DNA from: Euborellia annulipes
Lineage: Eukaryota > Arthropoda > Insecta > Dermaptera > Anisolabididae
Assembly: GCA_023213315.1 (NCBI GenBank)
Contig: JAKCPI010005699.1
Location: 81,979-145,978 of the forward strand
Length of the DNA stretch: 64,000 bases
Direction of reading: 5' to 3'
The first letter of the stretch is position 1; each line of letters begins with the position of its first letter. Positions 31,170-43,130 of this stretch are shown piece after piece. The notes under the pieces were generated by a model. It saw only the letters and a list, made by a program, of their open reading frames with translations, had not been told where the DNA came from and did not search any database. The position numbers and the translations under genes are program-made.

Positions 31170-33060
31170 CTGTAGATTTATCCAATAATTTGGCAGAAAG
31201 TGAAGAAAGGTAGCCAGCATTAAAAGTGTTAATATACTTTTATTTATATCAGGAAGTAAATATATTTGCCTACACATTCTTTCGAGAAAAAATAATTACA
31301 GGTCTTGGTTCAAATAATTAAGTTTGATGTCTATCTAGTTATTAGTTTGTATGTTTTGGTTAATCAATATTTGAAGGATAAGTTTTATTTGGAAGCTTAT
31401 TAAAGTATTTATTATTATTAAATATCATGAGAATGAGAAAAATACATTTTAGTTTTTTTTTTTATTTATAAAATCACTATTATTGTACCGTTATTTTGAT
31501 ATTGATCTATTAAATAATCATTCAAACGGAATTTATTTTATTAGTAAAAAAATATTAAATTCAAATGCATATTACTTTTTATTAAAAACAAGTGGGAATA
31601 AATTTAAAAGAAAATGCAAAATTAATTAATTAATATTCTATTTCATCTCTTTTGCTCAAGTAAAGCCGTAATAATAATTTTTTCAAATTATTATTATTTT
31701 TTTTTCATTTTAATAGTTCTTTACTTATGCATAATACAGTAATAATATCATGATTTAAAGAGTTTAAAATTAATGGATATGTATTATTTACTGCAGTTAT
31801 GATTTTTATGACGATCAAAATAATATAATTAAAAATATTATGAATATAAAATACGTAAATACTATGAAGTAAACCTCGCTACGCCACTGTTTCCAAAGTG
31901 TTAAATTTTTTTACTTAAAGCTTAGAGTGAAAATTTTTAATTTATAAATGTTTATCTAAGGACAATGAAAGGTTTGAGGCCCTTGAGCCCCTCTTATATG
32001 CCACTGCCACCGAATTAATAATGAGAGAAGAACTCCATTTTTTTTTCTAATAGTCAAGAATATATAAAAAGAAACAATGATGCTTCTAGAAAAAACTTGT
32101 ACATTATAATACAATTTAAATTCAAGGATACATCTCAGGAAAACTATTTTATTAGCAAATCAATTAAATAACGTCAATAATATATTTCCTAATGATTGTT
32201 TTTTAATTAATCTTCCACGTTTTATAATCGGAGTTGTTAGATTTTCCTATTAAATAAAAAGATAATTGTGGTATAAGATAGGGTAGGAAATGTTTGCCAA
32301 GGGCCTTAACTCCTTAAATGATTGAAGTCTGATTTGTTGCATTAATACATTAAATATGGTGGATTGATTCACGGTAGCGGAGGTGTTGCTTTGTCAAGGG
32401 AGTGATATCAAGGGTGGCTACAGCGGAGGGTGTAAAGAAGGCAATTACTCACACCACCCTCCCCGAGATTCGAAAGACTACAATGGATGACTTCAAATCA
32501 TTGTTTCATTAATAGTGAGGAAAGAAGTAGACTCCAATCCCTCACCTTTTGGTTTATTAATTTATTGTATTAATATAATTTATTTTTATTTTTTTATTTA
32601 TTAATGAATTTAACTAATAAATAAAGATAAATATGAAAATGATATTTTTTTAATCAGAATGAAGATTTTAGAATTAATAGAATAATAATAATAAAGATTT
32701 ATTATTTATTTATGTAAAAACATATCCAAGGTCAAAGTTTTCACAATCATTCTATTCCTAACCCATATATCTCCATAAATCTCATACAACTCAAGAAACG
32801 ATTAAACCTAGGGCCTATTTAGTTTTTAGCAAAAAGAAAAAAAAAGTATTTTAATACAAGAACACCCAATGAAGCCTACTTAGAGAAATTTTAAATTTTT
32901 AGGCTAAAATAAAATTTTTCATCAAAAATTTCATATAATTTGAGTAATCACTTTACAAATTTTTAAAAATAATTAATGATATTTTGTTTGAAATAGGTGG
33001 TAGTTTCAGCATGAGACTAATGTGCTTTTTGTTTGTATTTTTGGTATCTTTGGTCTTTTT
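31170..33060. other. AT-rich DNA with one more complex patch
   Basis: Mostly featureless AT-rich sequence. The patch 32340-32480 is of higher complexity (for example GGTGGCTACAGCGGAGGG, CACACCACCCTCCCC); one plus frame reads GGYSGGCKEGNYSHH, but I see no reliable splice sites. It may be an unrecognised exon or a regulatory element about 2.7 kb upstream of cyc exon 1. Confidence 0.3.
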
Positions 33061-33078
33061 AGATAAATTGAACGTGTT

Positions 33079-33830
33079 ATGCACGAAGGAACCAAGCGCC
33101 ATTAACCTAAATCTGAGATAAAGGTAGGGCCGGACGGTAAACCGGTTTACCGGTAAAAACCGGTAAAAATTTTTTACCGAAAACGCGGTAACGAACCTCT
33201 AATTCGATAAAAACCGGTTTTTTTTCGAAAGTCGGTAAAAACCTATTTTTTCGGGCGGTAAAAAATTTTGGTTCGGCGAGAAAAAAATGTTCCGCGGCGG
33301 CAAACCAAATTGTGGTTCCGCGGCGGCAAAAATTGGCTCTCTAAAAAAAGGTAAAATATTTTTCCGGCCGGGGAAAAATTTGTTCCGCGGGAAAAAAAAT
33401 GTTTCGGCAAAAAATTGGCTCTCTAAAAAAAGGTAAAATGTTTTCCCGGACGGAGAAAAATTTTGGTTCTGCGGGAAAAAGAAAATGTTTCGGCAAAAAA
33501 TTGGCTCTCTAAAAAAAAGGTAAAATATTTTTTCGGCCTGGGAAAAATTTTGGTTCCGCAAAAAAAAAATGTTCCGCGGCGGCAAACTTTGGTTCCGCGG
33601 GCGGTAAAAAATTTTTACCGACTTTCGAGAAAAACCGGTTTTTTTTCATTATCGAGGTCGGTAATGAAAATCCATTACCGTCCAGCCCTAGATAAAGGGC
33701 ATTTCATTTGCGCAATTATTAAACAATGACTTTTTTTTTGATTTATAAAAAAGAAAGTGCACAGTGTAATAATGTTGTTATTTAAATTGATCTTTTTCCC
33801 TACAAGATGGCGGTCTTATCTCAATTTTGA
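33079..33830. mobile_element. MITE (ATGCACGAAGGAACC), split by a hAT element
   Basis: Left end ATGCACGAAGGAACCAAGCG; body matches 39603-39812; right end lost after GGCGGTCTTATCTCAATTTT. Interrupted at GATAAAGG by the element 33125-33690. Confidence 0.7.
33125..33690. mobile_element. hAT-type element (TAGGGCCGGACGGTAA) with internal repeats
   Basis: Ends TAGGGCCGGACGGTAA and TTACCGTCCAGCCCTA, with perfect 8-bp duplication GATAAAGG (33117-33124, 33691-33698). The interior has about four tandem units of 70-100 bp, each with GGCTCTCTAAAAAAAGGTAA and TTTTTCCGCGG-like parts. The sister MITE at 39603 gives the uninterrupted target. No transposase. Confidence 0.9.
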
Positions 33831-34354
33831 TGGAGAGACTCCTTCCTACAAGAGGCGAGATCTATTTTGTGCTACAGCCCAGAGGCTATCATATAAATTT
33901 ATAAAATAATAAATTAGTATGATATATTTAAAAAAATAATAATAATAATAATAGAAAGCGATTTGGCTCAATTATTTTATTACTTATAAATATGTTAAAT
34001 AAAATAGTAACTTTCAAATGTTTTGATAAGAAATTTAGTTCCTTATATAGATTAAAGGTCAACTGATAGAGGGAATTCCACCTTATAAAAAATTTATTTA
34101 TTATTCATTAATTAATTAAAGGTTTTTTAACATCTTTATGTAAGTAAGAAAATACGTTATTAGCAATATTTATTTATTTAATCATAGATATATCAAAGCT
34201 ATTTGAATACGGGAGTGGTTTTTATACAAGAACGCAATTTTGTAGTGCTGGATATAACCAAAAACTCTGGTAAAGTACTGTAGATATTCTAGATTTTCGA
34301 ATAATTCAAATACTTCTTTAAGTCTTCTCTAAGATGAGTTTCATTCTCATAGAT

Positions 34355-34500
34355 AGCAAATTTGCGAGATATGTTTGTGCTTTGGATTGGGCAAAATTGC
34401 ACCCCCTGGAGTCGAACCTGGACCTCCACGCTTTCGCGGAGGGTGGACTACCTTTATCCTACGGCGCTGGCCCAATAAGCACACGCCCCGCCTCCGCCTA
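34355..34500 (-). repeat. tRNA-derived repeat family C, single copy
   Basis: Minus strand: GGATAAAGGTAGTCCACCC (box A-like), hairpin CTCCGC-GAAA-GCGTGGAG, box B GGTTCGACTCC, then GCACAAACATATCTCGCAAA. It lacks a paired acceptor stem, so a SINE or tRNA-like repeat is more likely than a tRNA gene. Confidence 0.5.
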
Positions 34501-34559
34501 TTATAATAATGAAATTAAAATTTCATTGACTGGAGAATGATCTTAAAAACTGCATGCCA

Positions 34560-36085
34560 TCTAACAAGCAAGATCTATTATTTTTTATTACAAATGCAAA
34601 TAATTTTATTTTATGAATATCTTTTTATTTAATTACATAACTTCCTGGATTCCAATAGGAATTTGCAAAAGAGAATTTTTATAATTCACAAATCAGAAAA
34701 AAATGAATAAGTTAAAACAACGAGAAACCTTAGGATATGTCAATGTCAAGACCAGGATCGAGAGCGGAGGATTTGCTAGAAAGGCCTATGAAGCCTTGTC
34801 TATGCATTAACCCCTGGGGGGCCATCCAATTTACTAATCATTCCATCTAGGTCAGATTTTTCAAAATATTTCCTTGAACTAAACTTTTTTATTAATTATA
34901 CAATATGATTAAATTTTTATTATTTTTATTAAAATAATTTTTATAGAAAGTTGTAAACAAATATAAAACCTTGAGGGGAAATTAAAATATAGTGTATATA
35001 TTAAAACTAACCCCGATTCAAGGCATTCATGCAGATTTAGTTATAATGTAGTCGCATACTAAATATATATAGGGACCAGGGGCGTAGCGAAGAGATTTTT
35101 TCAGGGGGGAAGAAGGCCAAAAATGCCAACTAAATTTAATCAATTTGCCAACTGTACAATTCACATTCTTTTTCATCCTACATATATTAATTTATTAAAG
35201 GCTAAACCCGAGGGTTCCTAGTCGCTATATGACATGTTTGAACGTTAAGTCCCCTCCCCCTTCACTTTGATATTTTAATTTTAATAATCAACTAGCTTAT
35301 CTATTTAATTAGATGTGAAGCAACCGGCCCTAAGAGAGGCAGTTATCTTGCCATGATACGATGCAGTCCCCTTTCAACTGGTTCTGATGTTATCGAAAGT
35401 TTTTTTGATTTCCTTTAAATTGAGAAAAATATCTACCAGAGATATGATGGTGCGAGGAGGGTCCATCAAATGTTGGTTTTTACTCTCCCTTTACTTATGG
35501 GATATTTTAATGTGAAAAAAATAAAAATTCAAGCAAATTAGAAATAGACTTTTTTATATGAATTTTATAGAAACATTTAGACAGACATTTTAACTGTAAA
35601 AGCAATAAACCTTTCACCCTTTCACATGAGAATTTTAAGCAAATATTTTGATATTTTGACAAGAATAAAAAATTTCTTCAACAGCTAGTAGGCCCTAATA
35701 GATCCTTGAATTGCGATTGTTTAAATATTTTGTTAAATAAAGCAAAATTATTATATACCGATACTGTATATGAATTGAAAAAAATTTCAAATCAAATTTG
35801 TTGAAAAGGTCAATGGTAAATGGCCTTGCACTAGACAAAATCGCTGTTTACATTCAGAAATAAGCTGTGTCATAAATACTTATATGCCAAAGGCGGAAGT
35901 CACAATTTATAAAGAGGTTTTCGCCCTTATTCCCTCCCTCTTTTTGGCCCTCAACTATACTAACTTGACAGAGATCTTACAGATTTCTTAATCCCCTATA
36001 AATAGAGGTCATGAACACCGCGGTGCTGGCTGTAGAGTTCAAATCTTTAAAAAATAATTTACTATAAATATTCGTATTTCGGACA
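34560..36085. other. AT-rich DNA, no gene seen
   Basis: No credible coding exon. A hAT-like end (ACCAGGGGCGTAGCGAAGAG) at about 35086 has no visible partner. Confidence 0.5.
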
Positions 36086-36089
36086 TATC

Positions 36090-36478
36090 TATCTATATAA
36101 TTTTCCGTCCGTCCGTCTGTCTGTCTGTCACGCTCTATTTAGGTAACTTCTCGTTGGAATTTTGAAATAAAATTTTATATGCATAAAGAGAACCTTCTCG
36201 GGATTACAGGAAAATTATTTTCATCCCGAAATTGCTATAACTCTTTGAGTTATTAATTCTTAAAGTTACGATTTCTCCCATAGGAAATGTATAGAGAAAT
36301 ATTTATGTATTCTTTTCATTTGTGTATTCCATTAATGTAAACAAATCCTCAAGCAGACACTGAATTGGAATGGAATAATAATAATTTTCTTTTCATAATT
36401 AAGAAGAAAAGGCGAAGGTCCGCCGCAGGCGGGCCCGAGCCAGCCGAGGGGGGTCCAGGGGGCGAAGCCTATTGATGT
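36090..36478. repeat. repeat with CCGTCCGTC-tract and GC-rich hairpin end
   Basis: Begins ATCTATATAATTTTCCGTCC then (GTCT)n, and ends with GCCGCAGGCGGGC and GGTCCAGGGGGCGAAGCC. The latter recurs (GGTCCAGGAGGCGTAGCCCC) at 49711-49730, suggesting a common 3' end. Possibly Helitron-like, not proven. Confidence 0.35.
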
Positions 36479-36479
36479 A

Positions 36480-36790
36480 GTTTTTCTCGATTTTCTCAAT
36501 ATTCGCTCCAACGATTTTGATTAAAATTCAATATTATTTTTAGATTCTCCTTAAAATGTATATTCTCATTTTGTTCTTGAAATCTTTTGAAACATACTTT
36601 ACTGTTGTACTTTATAGGAAAGATGGGAGAAATGGTTGTCCGGTTAACAATATATAAATATTTTTCTGTTAGACTTGAATTCAAATGAACCGGAATGTCG
36701 GAAACTAAATATGTGCGAACACAAAAAAATCTGGTGTGACAAACACAGAAAGAAAGTTGTGTGCTGTGCGACCAGTCACACTTGATTTTC
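36480..36790 (+). repeat. 3' half of a hairpin-ended repeat (family H)
   Basis: Matches the last 310 bp of 55067-55733, from TTTTCTCGATTTTCTCAATA to the AATCTGGTGTGAC...GTCACAC hairpin, in which the loop side is shortened. Confidence 0.6.
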
Positions 36791-37019
36791 CGAATATATA
36801 TTACATAAATTAGACTATATTTAATTTCTTATTAAGGATACTAATTAATTTGAATAAATAAGCACTGAATCTAAATGGCATCAGATGCTGAAATAAACAA
36901 AAAAAAAAAAAAAAAAATCATATTAAAGCTCAGTTTTGTTTTCTAATTTTATTGCTTCCAAGTTTACTTTATTTAGAAAGCGATAGAGAATGGTTATTTA
37001 GATAATTCTTGATAGAAAA

Positions 37020-37225
37020 GGTGGGTGGAGTACTTGAGTTTGAGATTGTTAAATTGCTAAGCGTCATAGTATGGAATGCAAGGTCCCTGGTTCGACTATT
37101 GGGGCGGCGGTGACAATAAAGTTGAAGTCAAATTCAAATACAATCAAAGCATAAGGTCAAGGCAAGGATCTTAATTGGATTAAAAAAATTCATTAAGGAA
37201 ACTTTTGAAAAAAAAAAAAAAAAAA
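37020..37225 (+). repeat. possible tRNA-derived SINE
   Basis: Has a box B-like CCTGGTTCGACTATTGGGG at 37087-37105 and ends in a run of A at 37208-37226. No box A can be assigned with confidence and there is no second copy here. Confidence 0.3.
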
Positions 37226-38130
37226 ATATTTACATATTTCTCTTTTATTGAAATTTTATTATCTTATCTTAATAATCAAAAAAAAAAAAATTCGGAATAT
37301 TAATTTATAAAAAAATTTTAAAATTCTTCCGGAAAGTAAATGGATAAAGAATTTTGTTTACAGATTTATAGACTGATAAAATCCTCCTAAATTAATTTAA
37401 TGGGCGGGTCGACCTTGAATTGTGTGGGTGAAAAACAATGCTCCAGAAAATACCCTGAAGGAATATCAAATCATTACGGTATTTATCTTTTATTATTATA
37501 ATAATCTAGTGTCAATTTTAACTCTACAGTGATTAACAAGACTTATGTATTTTTGTAATTTTGTTATGTACTTTGTATTGGAAAAGGTATGACCAAGATG
37601 TCAAAATAATAATAATAAAAAAAAAAAAACAAGACTCATAGACAGGTCTTTTCTCTAAAAACGGACGTTAAAATTTAACATCAACAAAGGGGTGTTAAAA
37701 AGTAATAACATCAGCGTTAAAAAATGCTATTCTCTAAACCAAGTTTTAACAGCGACGATAACATTTTATTTTTTAGCACCAGGTGTTAACGACTCATGAA
37801 GATAACTATGTTTTCTGCTTGTTCGTGTTTTTAGACTCCTCGATAAACTATAGCGCATGCGCATTACTAACTTGATTTGTTATTTTCAATCTAGTAGGCC
37901 TATCTGAAACACCAGCGTTAAGAAATACTATTCTCTAAACAAAGTTTTAACAGCGACGTTAAAATTTTGCTTTTATTCCAAAGCTGTCAAAATCATAACC
38001 TTACTTTTTAGGTTAAAGACGCCATTTTATGCATTAAATACGGCGTTAAAATATTAAAGGCACTCCCTAGACATGACATAAATTTTTAACACAATTGACT
38101 AAATGTTAAAGCTTAAAATTTAAAGTTTTT

Positions 38131-38377
38131 CACACTTTTTTTTTCTCATTCACACTCACACTTACACACACATTCACACTGTCTTTTCGGCAGCTCAGGC
38201 CATATAAGACATTTACGATAACCGTTATTTATGAATTTATATATATTAGGGTCCAGGCATTTTTATTTAAGCCATCTGGTATCCAAATGGCTTAAATAAA
38301 ATCATCGGACTGCCTGGGGTCCGCGACGTTTGGTATATGAGGTTAGCACGCTAACCTCTACACCACGCCCCGTGGGC
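38131..38377 (-). mobile_element. SINE family A, full length, 13-bp target duplication
   Basis: Best-defined copy: minus-strand T-rich tail, CA-rich block, hairpin, palindrome, box B complement and head ending ACACCACGCCCCGTGGGC. Perfect ATTTAAAGTTTTT at 38118-38130 and 38378-38390. Confidence 0.9.
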
Positions 38378-38415
38378 ATTTAAAGTTTTTGCTTATAGGA
38401 AGTGCTAAAATGAAT

Positions 38416-38602
38416 CAAGGGCGGATCCAGAGGTGTTTCTCGGGGGAGGGGGGGGGGTAATCTGGTGTGACTGGTCGCACAGCACACAATTTTTTAAATT
38501 TCGGTAATTTAAAGGCGCATTCTGTACTTGTTGGAAAAAAGTATTTTTTTTTTAAATCTCGGGGGGGGGTTACCCCTTTACCCCTCCTTGTATCCGCCCT
38601 TG
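38416..38602. mobile_element. hAT-type MITE (CAAGGGCGGAT), 187 bp
   Basis: Ends CAAGGGCGGATCCAG and GTATCCGCCCTTG with a perfect 8-bp duplication AAATGAAT (38408-38415, 38603-38610). The interior contains AATCTGGTGTGACTGG, the left side of the family H hairpin. Confidence 0.85.
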
Positions 38603-38699
38603 AAATGAATTAACACTGTTTAAAGATGTTAAAATTTAACATTTTTGCTTAAAGAATAGACTTGAGAAATAGTTAAGTGTATGTCATTTATGTGGGATT

Positions 38700-39600
38700 T
38701 CAAAAAAAAAAATTGACCTTTGACAAAGATAAAATTTTACGTTAATTTCACCTCCGAAATTTTTTTCTGCTTATATAAACCCAAATGAAACTTCTGAGCT
38801 AAAAGTTAAACCTTCTTATCTTTTCTACAGGTGTTAATTAGCTATCAAATAAACTATTAAAAAAATTCTCAAAGAACTTCTTAATCCTGATGATGATGAT
38901 GATCAATCAAGACACTTTTGGCTGGATGATATTTTAACGAGGTATCATTAGATTTAATCTGTTATTATTAATAAGTATCAAATTATGTCACTTTTTTTTA
39001 AGTTTATAAAAAAGATGATCAGCTTAAATGATTAGAAAAAAAAAAAACTCAAAGTTGATGAATTCATTTAGTTAAAGAAAATTAATTTTTTTTTATATGG
39101 TAAACATGAGCACGGTAGCTTAAACAATACCAGCCAATTATAAATTAAGATGATTTTTAATATCCATAATTAATGAATAAATGAGGTTAATTATTAAACA
39201 AATCATATCGATAAAGAATGAATAACTCTTGCATAAATAATGAAGAAGTTGATCGGGTTGTCTAAATAGAAGGGGTTTCTCATTATTATGTATGGGATTT
39301 TTTTAACATTCGGGGATTTTTAATTTTAATTCTTGTTATTTACTTAAATGGGCAACCAAATTTATTATTCACATATTTGGTGAAGGACTTTTCTTGATTT
39401 ATTATTTGATCCTACAAAAAAAAAAAGAAAGAATTTGTATAATTTCAATTAAATCTTATATGATAATTGGTTCAGAACATTATTTATTTTATAAAAAAAA
39501 AATTTAGATCTGGTCCGGTCATATTGAAATTAATTAATTTTAAAAAAAGACATTTCGAGCCATTAAGCGTCAGTTATAATAGAACATAAGTGAATTTTAA
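38700..39600. other. AT-rich DNA, no gene seen
   Basis: Poly-A/T runs and short low-complexity sequence; no repeat ends recognised. Confidence 0.5.
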
Positions 39601-39602
39601 TC

Positions 39603-39812
39603 ATGCATGAAGGAACCAAGCGCCATTAACCTACATCTGAGATAAAGGGCATTTAATTTGAAAGCCAATTACAATTACTTTTTTTTGTTTTATAAAAAAA
39701 AGTGCACAGAATAATAATGTTATGATTTAAATAAAGAGGCAAATCTTTTTCTTTAAAAGATGGCGGTCTTATCTCAATTTGAATCATAGTGGCGCTTGGT
39801 TCTTTCGTGCAT
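39603..39812. mobile_element. MITE (ATGCAYGAAGGAACCAAGCG), intact
   Basis: About 23-bp inverted ends: ATGCATGAAGGAACCAAGCG and CGCTTGGTTCTTTCGTGCAT. 210 bp, no coding. It serves as the uninterrupted reference for the 33079 copy. Confidence 0.75.
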
Positions 39813-40839
39813 AACATCGTTCAATTAACAAGGTAGAAAAATGCATTAAAAATCCGAGATTGATCATCTAAAATTTTTCAGAGATTTTATGGACTTCCTT
39901 TTTGATGTAGCGTAACTAAAAATCCAAAAATCTCAAAAATTCAGGGTGAAAAGTTTAGCTTTTTTTAAAACGACATTTAAACATTCACGATTGGTTATGA
40001 GCAGGTAATGCTTTTATCCTATTTAATGAACCTCCTGTGGATGCTAATTCAGGGGTTTTCCAATAAGTGACCCCACCAATATGGCTGTAAGAGCCTTGGA
40101 TCTATATTTCCACCAGCATCCTCTAATATTTTGATTTGAGAATCTGTCTTTAATTTTTAGAAAACTACGCCCCTGCCTCAAGATATGGAAATGAGCCTTG
40201 CTTGTAAAATAATGATTTCAAGTTTTGTTTAATCTATTTTATATTACAGACCAGTAAAAAACGTGACATGTTTTTGGTTGCCCATTAGTAACAAATGAAA
40301 AATTGTAATATTTCTTTAAAATAATTATAACGTAGATCACAGCTAGAACAAGGACATTAAGATGAAGTTTTATGATTTTTATATGACGTCATTTTGTTTC
40401 ATTGAATTTTAATTTTATTTGCGAATTGCTAGCTTACTCTAAATTTCATATAATTGAAAATTTTTTGGAGAAAAGTTGAAGAGATGCCTACACAGAGAGC
40501 TTCGCCAGTGTAAAAACTAAAACGAAAGGAGGGGGAAGGAATTAATGCCACTTTGAAGCTACATATATAGAGATATAAAGTAACCCTTAAGTATGGAAAA
40601 ATCTTTTATGATCCTTATGCTGAGTTAAGACTTGCATCGAAAAAAAAAAATTCAAAAATATATGTTAGTAAGATAAGTCCAAGATAATCTTTTATTAGCC
40701 TAATTAAAGATCTTATTAAACGGCCTTGTCAAATACTGCTCTTATTGCCAGAAATGAACAAATATATTAATAATTTTAATTAATAAATTCAAATTGCAAA
40801 TTTTATTAGATTATAATAAAAAAAAAAATTCCTTATTAG

Positions 40840-41248
40840 TAAAGACCGGATTTTAAGCAAATTCGTAATTCGTATTTCCGATGCTCTATTTCTCGGACAG
40901 ACTCTGGTTGGAAGGTGAGTATTTTATAAATTACACAGGAATTTATTATCAGAGGTTTTTATTATTATAGTTGTTGGCCAAATTATCCATCGTTTCTGCT
41001 TTGCCAGCCTTCATCAGAACCTTAAAATACATAATTCATTTTTATTAGGGGGGGGGGGGGGTAATTACTACCTTTACCCCCCCCCCCCACATCCGCATTG
41101 GTATGAGTAGGACTTTTTTGCTAAAAAAAGTTGCTTATGAGATGCTTTTTTTTAATTTTATGCTCATTGAACAACTTTTTGATTCAAGATTTTTATGCTT
41201 TTCTAAGCACTTTTTTCTAAATTTTTATGCTTTTTTGTCCGGTCTTTA
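40840..41248. mobile_element. hAT-type MITE (TAAAGACCGGATTTTAAGC)
   Basis: Ends TAAAGACCGG and CCGGTCTTTA; flanks CTTATTAG and CGTATTAG (7 of 8 match). It shares the internal poly-G patch and the ATCCGCATTGGTATGAGTAG block with 59636-60944. Confidence 0.75.
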
Positions 41249-41259
41249 CGTATTAGTAT

Positions 41260-42580
41260 AAAAGAGACTAGTTATTTGATAGTCTATTACATCATAAGAA
41301 AAGTTCATATAATTTACGGAAAAAGAAGAATCCGCTGTTTATCAATGACAATTCCAAGGATGGCAAGTTTTGAATCAAAATGGATGCATTTGTTAAGGGT
41401 CAGGGTCCTTCATGGTGGGCGTACGACGTCACCTTCCTAGACCGGTCACGACTTCTAGCCATCAGAACTTATCTCTAGACTACCTTGTCAATTCCTTCAC
41501 TTCACTATGCGGAATTGTTCTATTATAATATATATGAAGGAGGAAGGGAACCCTTTTTATTTATTTATTTATACGTGTATTATTTGCAAACTACTCAACA
41601 AACCTGCTTAGGGAGTTACTATTGGAAAACTTTTTTATTAGCCAATCTTTTATTTTGAATTATATCATATTATAAAAGTTATATAAAAGAATTGATATGA
41701 AACAGTAAGACAAAAGATATTAAGATCCGGAATCTGTAGATAAATAATCAAGAAAATTTTGAATCTTTTTCTTGACATTTAGATCTTGATTAAAAAAATA
41801 AATTATTGATTATGTGGGATTAAATAGACCTACATTACATGAAAATTTGTCATAAATATGAAGGCTTTAAGAAAAAGAATACAGGGATATTTAAAATAGA
41901 TTATATATTTGAAATTTAAAGTTTTAATTAGTTCGGTATTTTTCTTTAGTAAAAAATTGCAGCATTTGTTTTTACAAGATTCATTAAAAAAATACTTTGA
42001 GGTCAGATACTGTGTGGCGGTTTTATAAATATAATTAGATGTAGATTCCTTAACTGCTATATACTTCGAAACAAAATTTTGACTTTTTATTTATAGGAAA
42101 TTTATTTAAATCAGATACATATATTTTATACAAGAATACGCGAGATAATTCAGGAGGTGATTATATTGGTCAAAATAAAGAAAAAAGTTTGTATAAACAT
42201 TTTTCGAGAAACGCTTATTTCACTAGATATTTTGTTCTTTACTAAATAATTATGGAACTGCTTGGCCGACTGAATTGAATTTTTGCATGGAACTCATTAA
42301 TGTAAAATTTCAGTTTAAGAAAAAAAATTAAATCAATCGATCATACCGTTTCAGAGATATATAGGCCTACACTATTACTTAATGAAAAAATGGCGGATAT
42401 CTGGTGTAAGAAGCCAATGTTTTTTAAATTTTTACCAATAAAATCACTCCCTGGATTATTTTCACACAATAAAAAATTTTTAAATTGTAGATTCAGGGAT
42501 GTCATTTAAGGGGGAACACGGTGGTATTCCTTCCCCCAGGCTTAAAACTTGCCCACCAAGGCGGGCAATTGATCAGAAGC
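41260..42580. other. AT-rich DNA, no gene seen
   Basis: One more complex patch at 41390-41540 (GTCAATTCCTTCACTTCACT) has no visible partner in the window. Confidence 0.4.
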
Positions 42581-42589
42581 AAGCAAACG

Positions 42590-43130
42590 AGTCCAGAGAG
42601 AGTATTTAAAACATAATTGATTTGTGAATTTTAATTAAAATTGTTAGTCAATACAGGAGACGTAAGAAATACAGTAGTTAGTGCCAACTTTGAGAAAATT
42701 CGAATGAGAAAATTACATTTATAAAGTACTAATATTCTTTGGCCGAGTTTTTTCAAAAATTTTGTGCAGCTTGCCAGAAGGGTAGCTAAACTTCAAATTT
42801 CAATCTTCTCAATTTCCTTTGAAATTTTTCGATAAAAAAACTAAAATTCACCAAAAATAGAAAAGGTATTTTTCATATCAATTTTAGATAAACATTGGAT
42901 AGAAACTGTAAAAGTAATAAAATCTGTTTCATGAGAATTTTACTTTTTTTATCAATAAGAAATTTCAAAAAATGTGGGTTAATAAGATAATTCCAGAACG
43001 GCAAAACTCTCGTAAATCAGTATACTTTAATCTAGGTACCCATATTGCTTTTGTCTCGAAGCTTTTCTGTTAAATCAGCCAATTAGTACTAGTACTTTAC
43101 TGGTGTATTTTTTTAGTTTTTCTTCATGGG
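42590..43130. repeat. decayed family H fragments
   Basis: Scattered blocks (ATTGATTTGTGAATTTTAAT, TTTGAGAAAATTCG, TAGTACTAGTACTTTACTGG) in both orientations match family H, too decayed to bound. Confidence 0.4.

Larger units (their letters stand above)
37650..38665. mobile_element. TIR element with internal duplications and nested insertions
   Basis: Ends GTCTTTTCTCTAAAAACGG...GTTAAAATTTAACATC and GATGTTAAAATTTAACA...AAAGAATAGAC are imperfect inverted repeats. Two 57-bp direct copies (37712-37768 and 37912-37968, AGCGTTAARAAATRCTATTC) lie inside. It hosts the SINE at 38131-38377 and the hAT MITE at 38416-38602. Confidence 0.5.

Noticed and set aside
33199..33729. Phe/Asn/Pro-rich repeated frames
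   Set aside because: They translate the tandem units of a hAT MITE; the DNA repeats, not a protein family.
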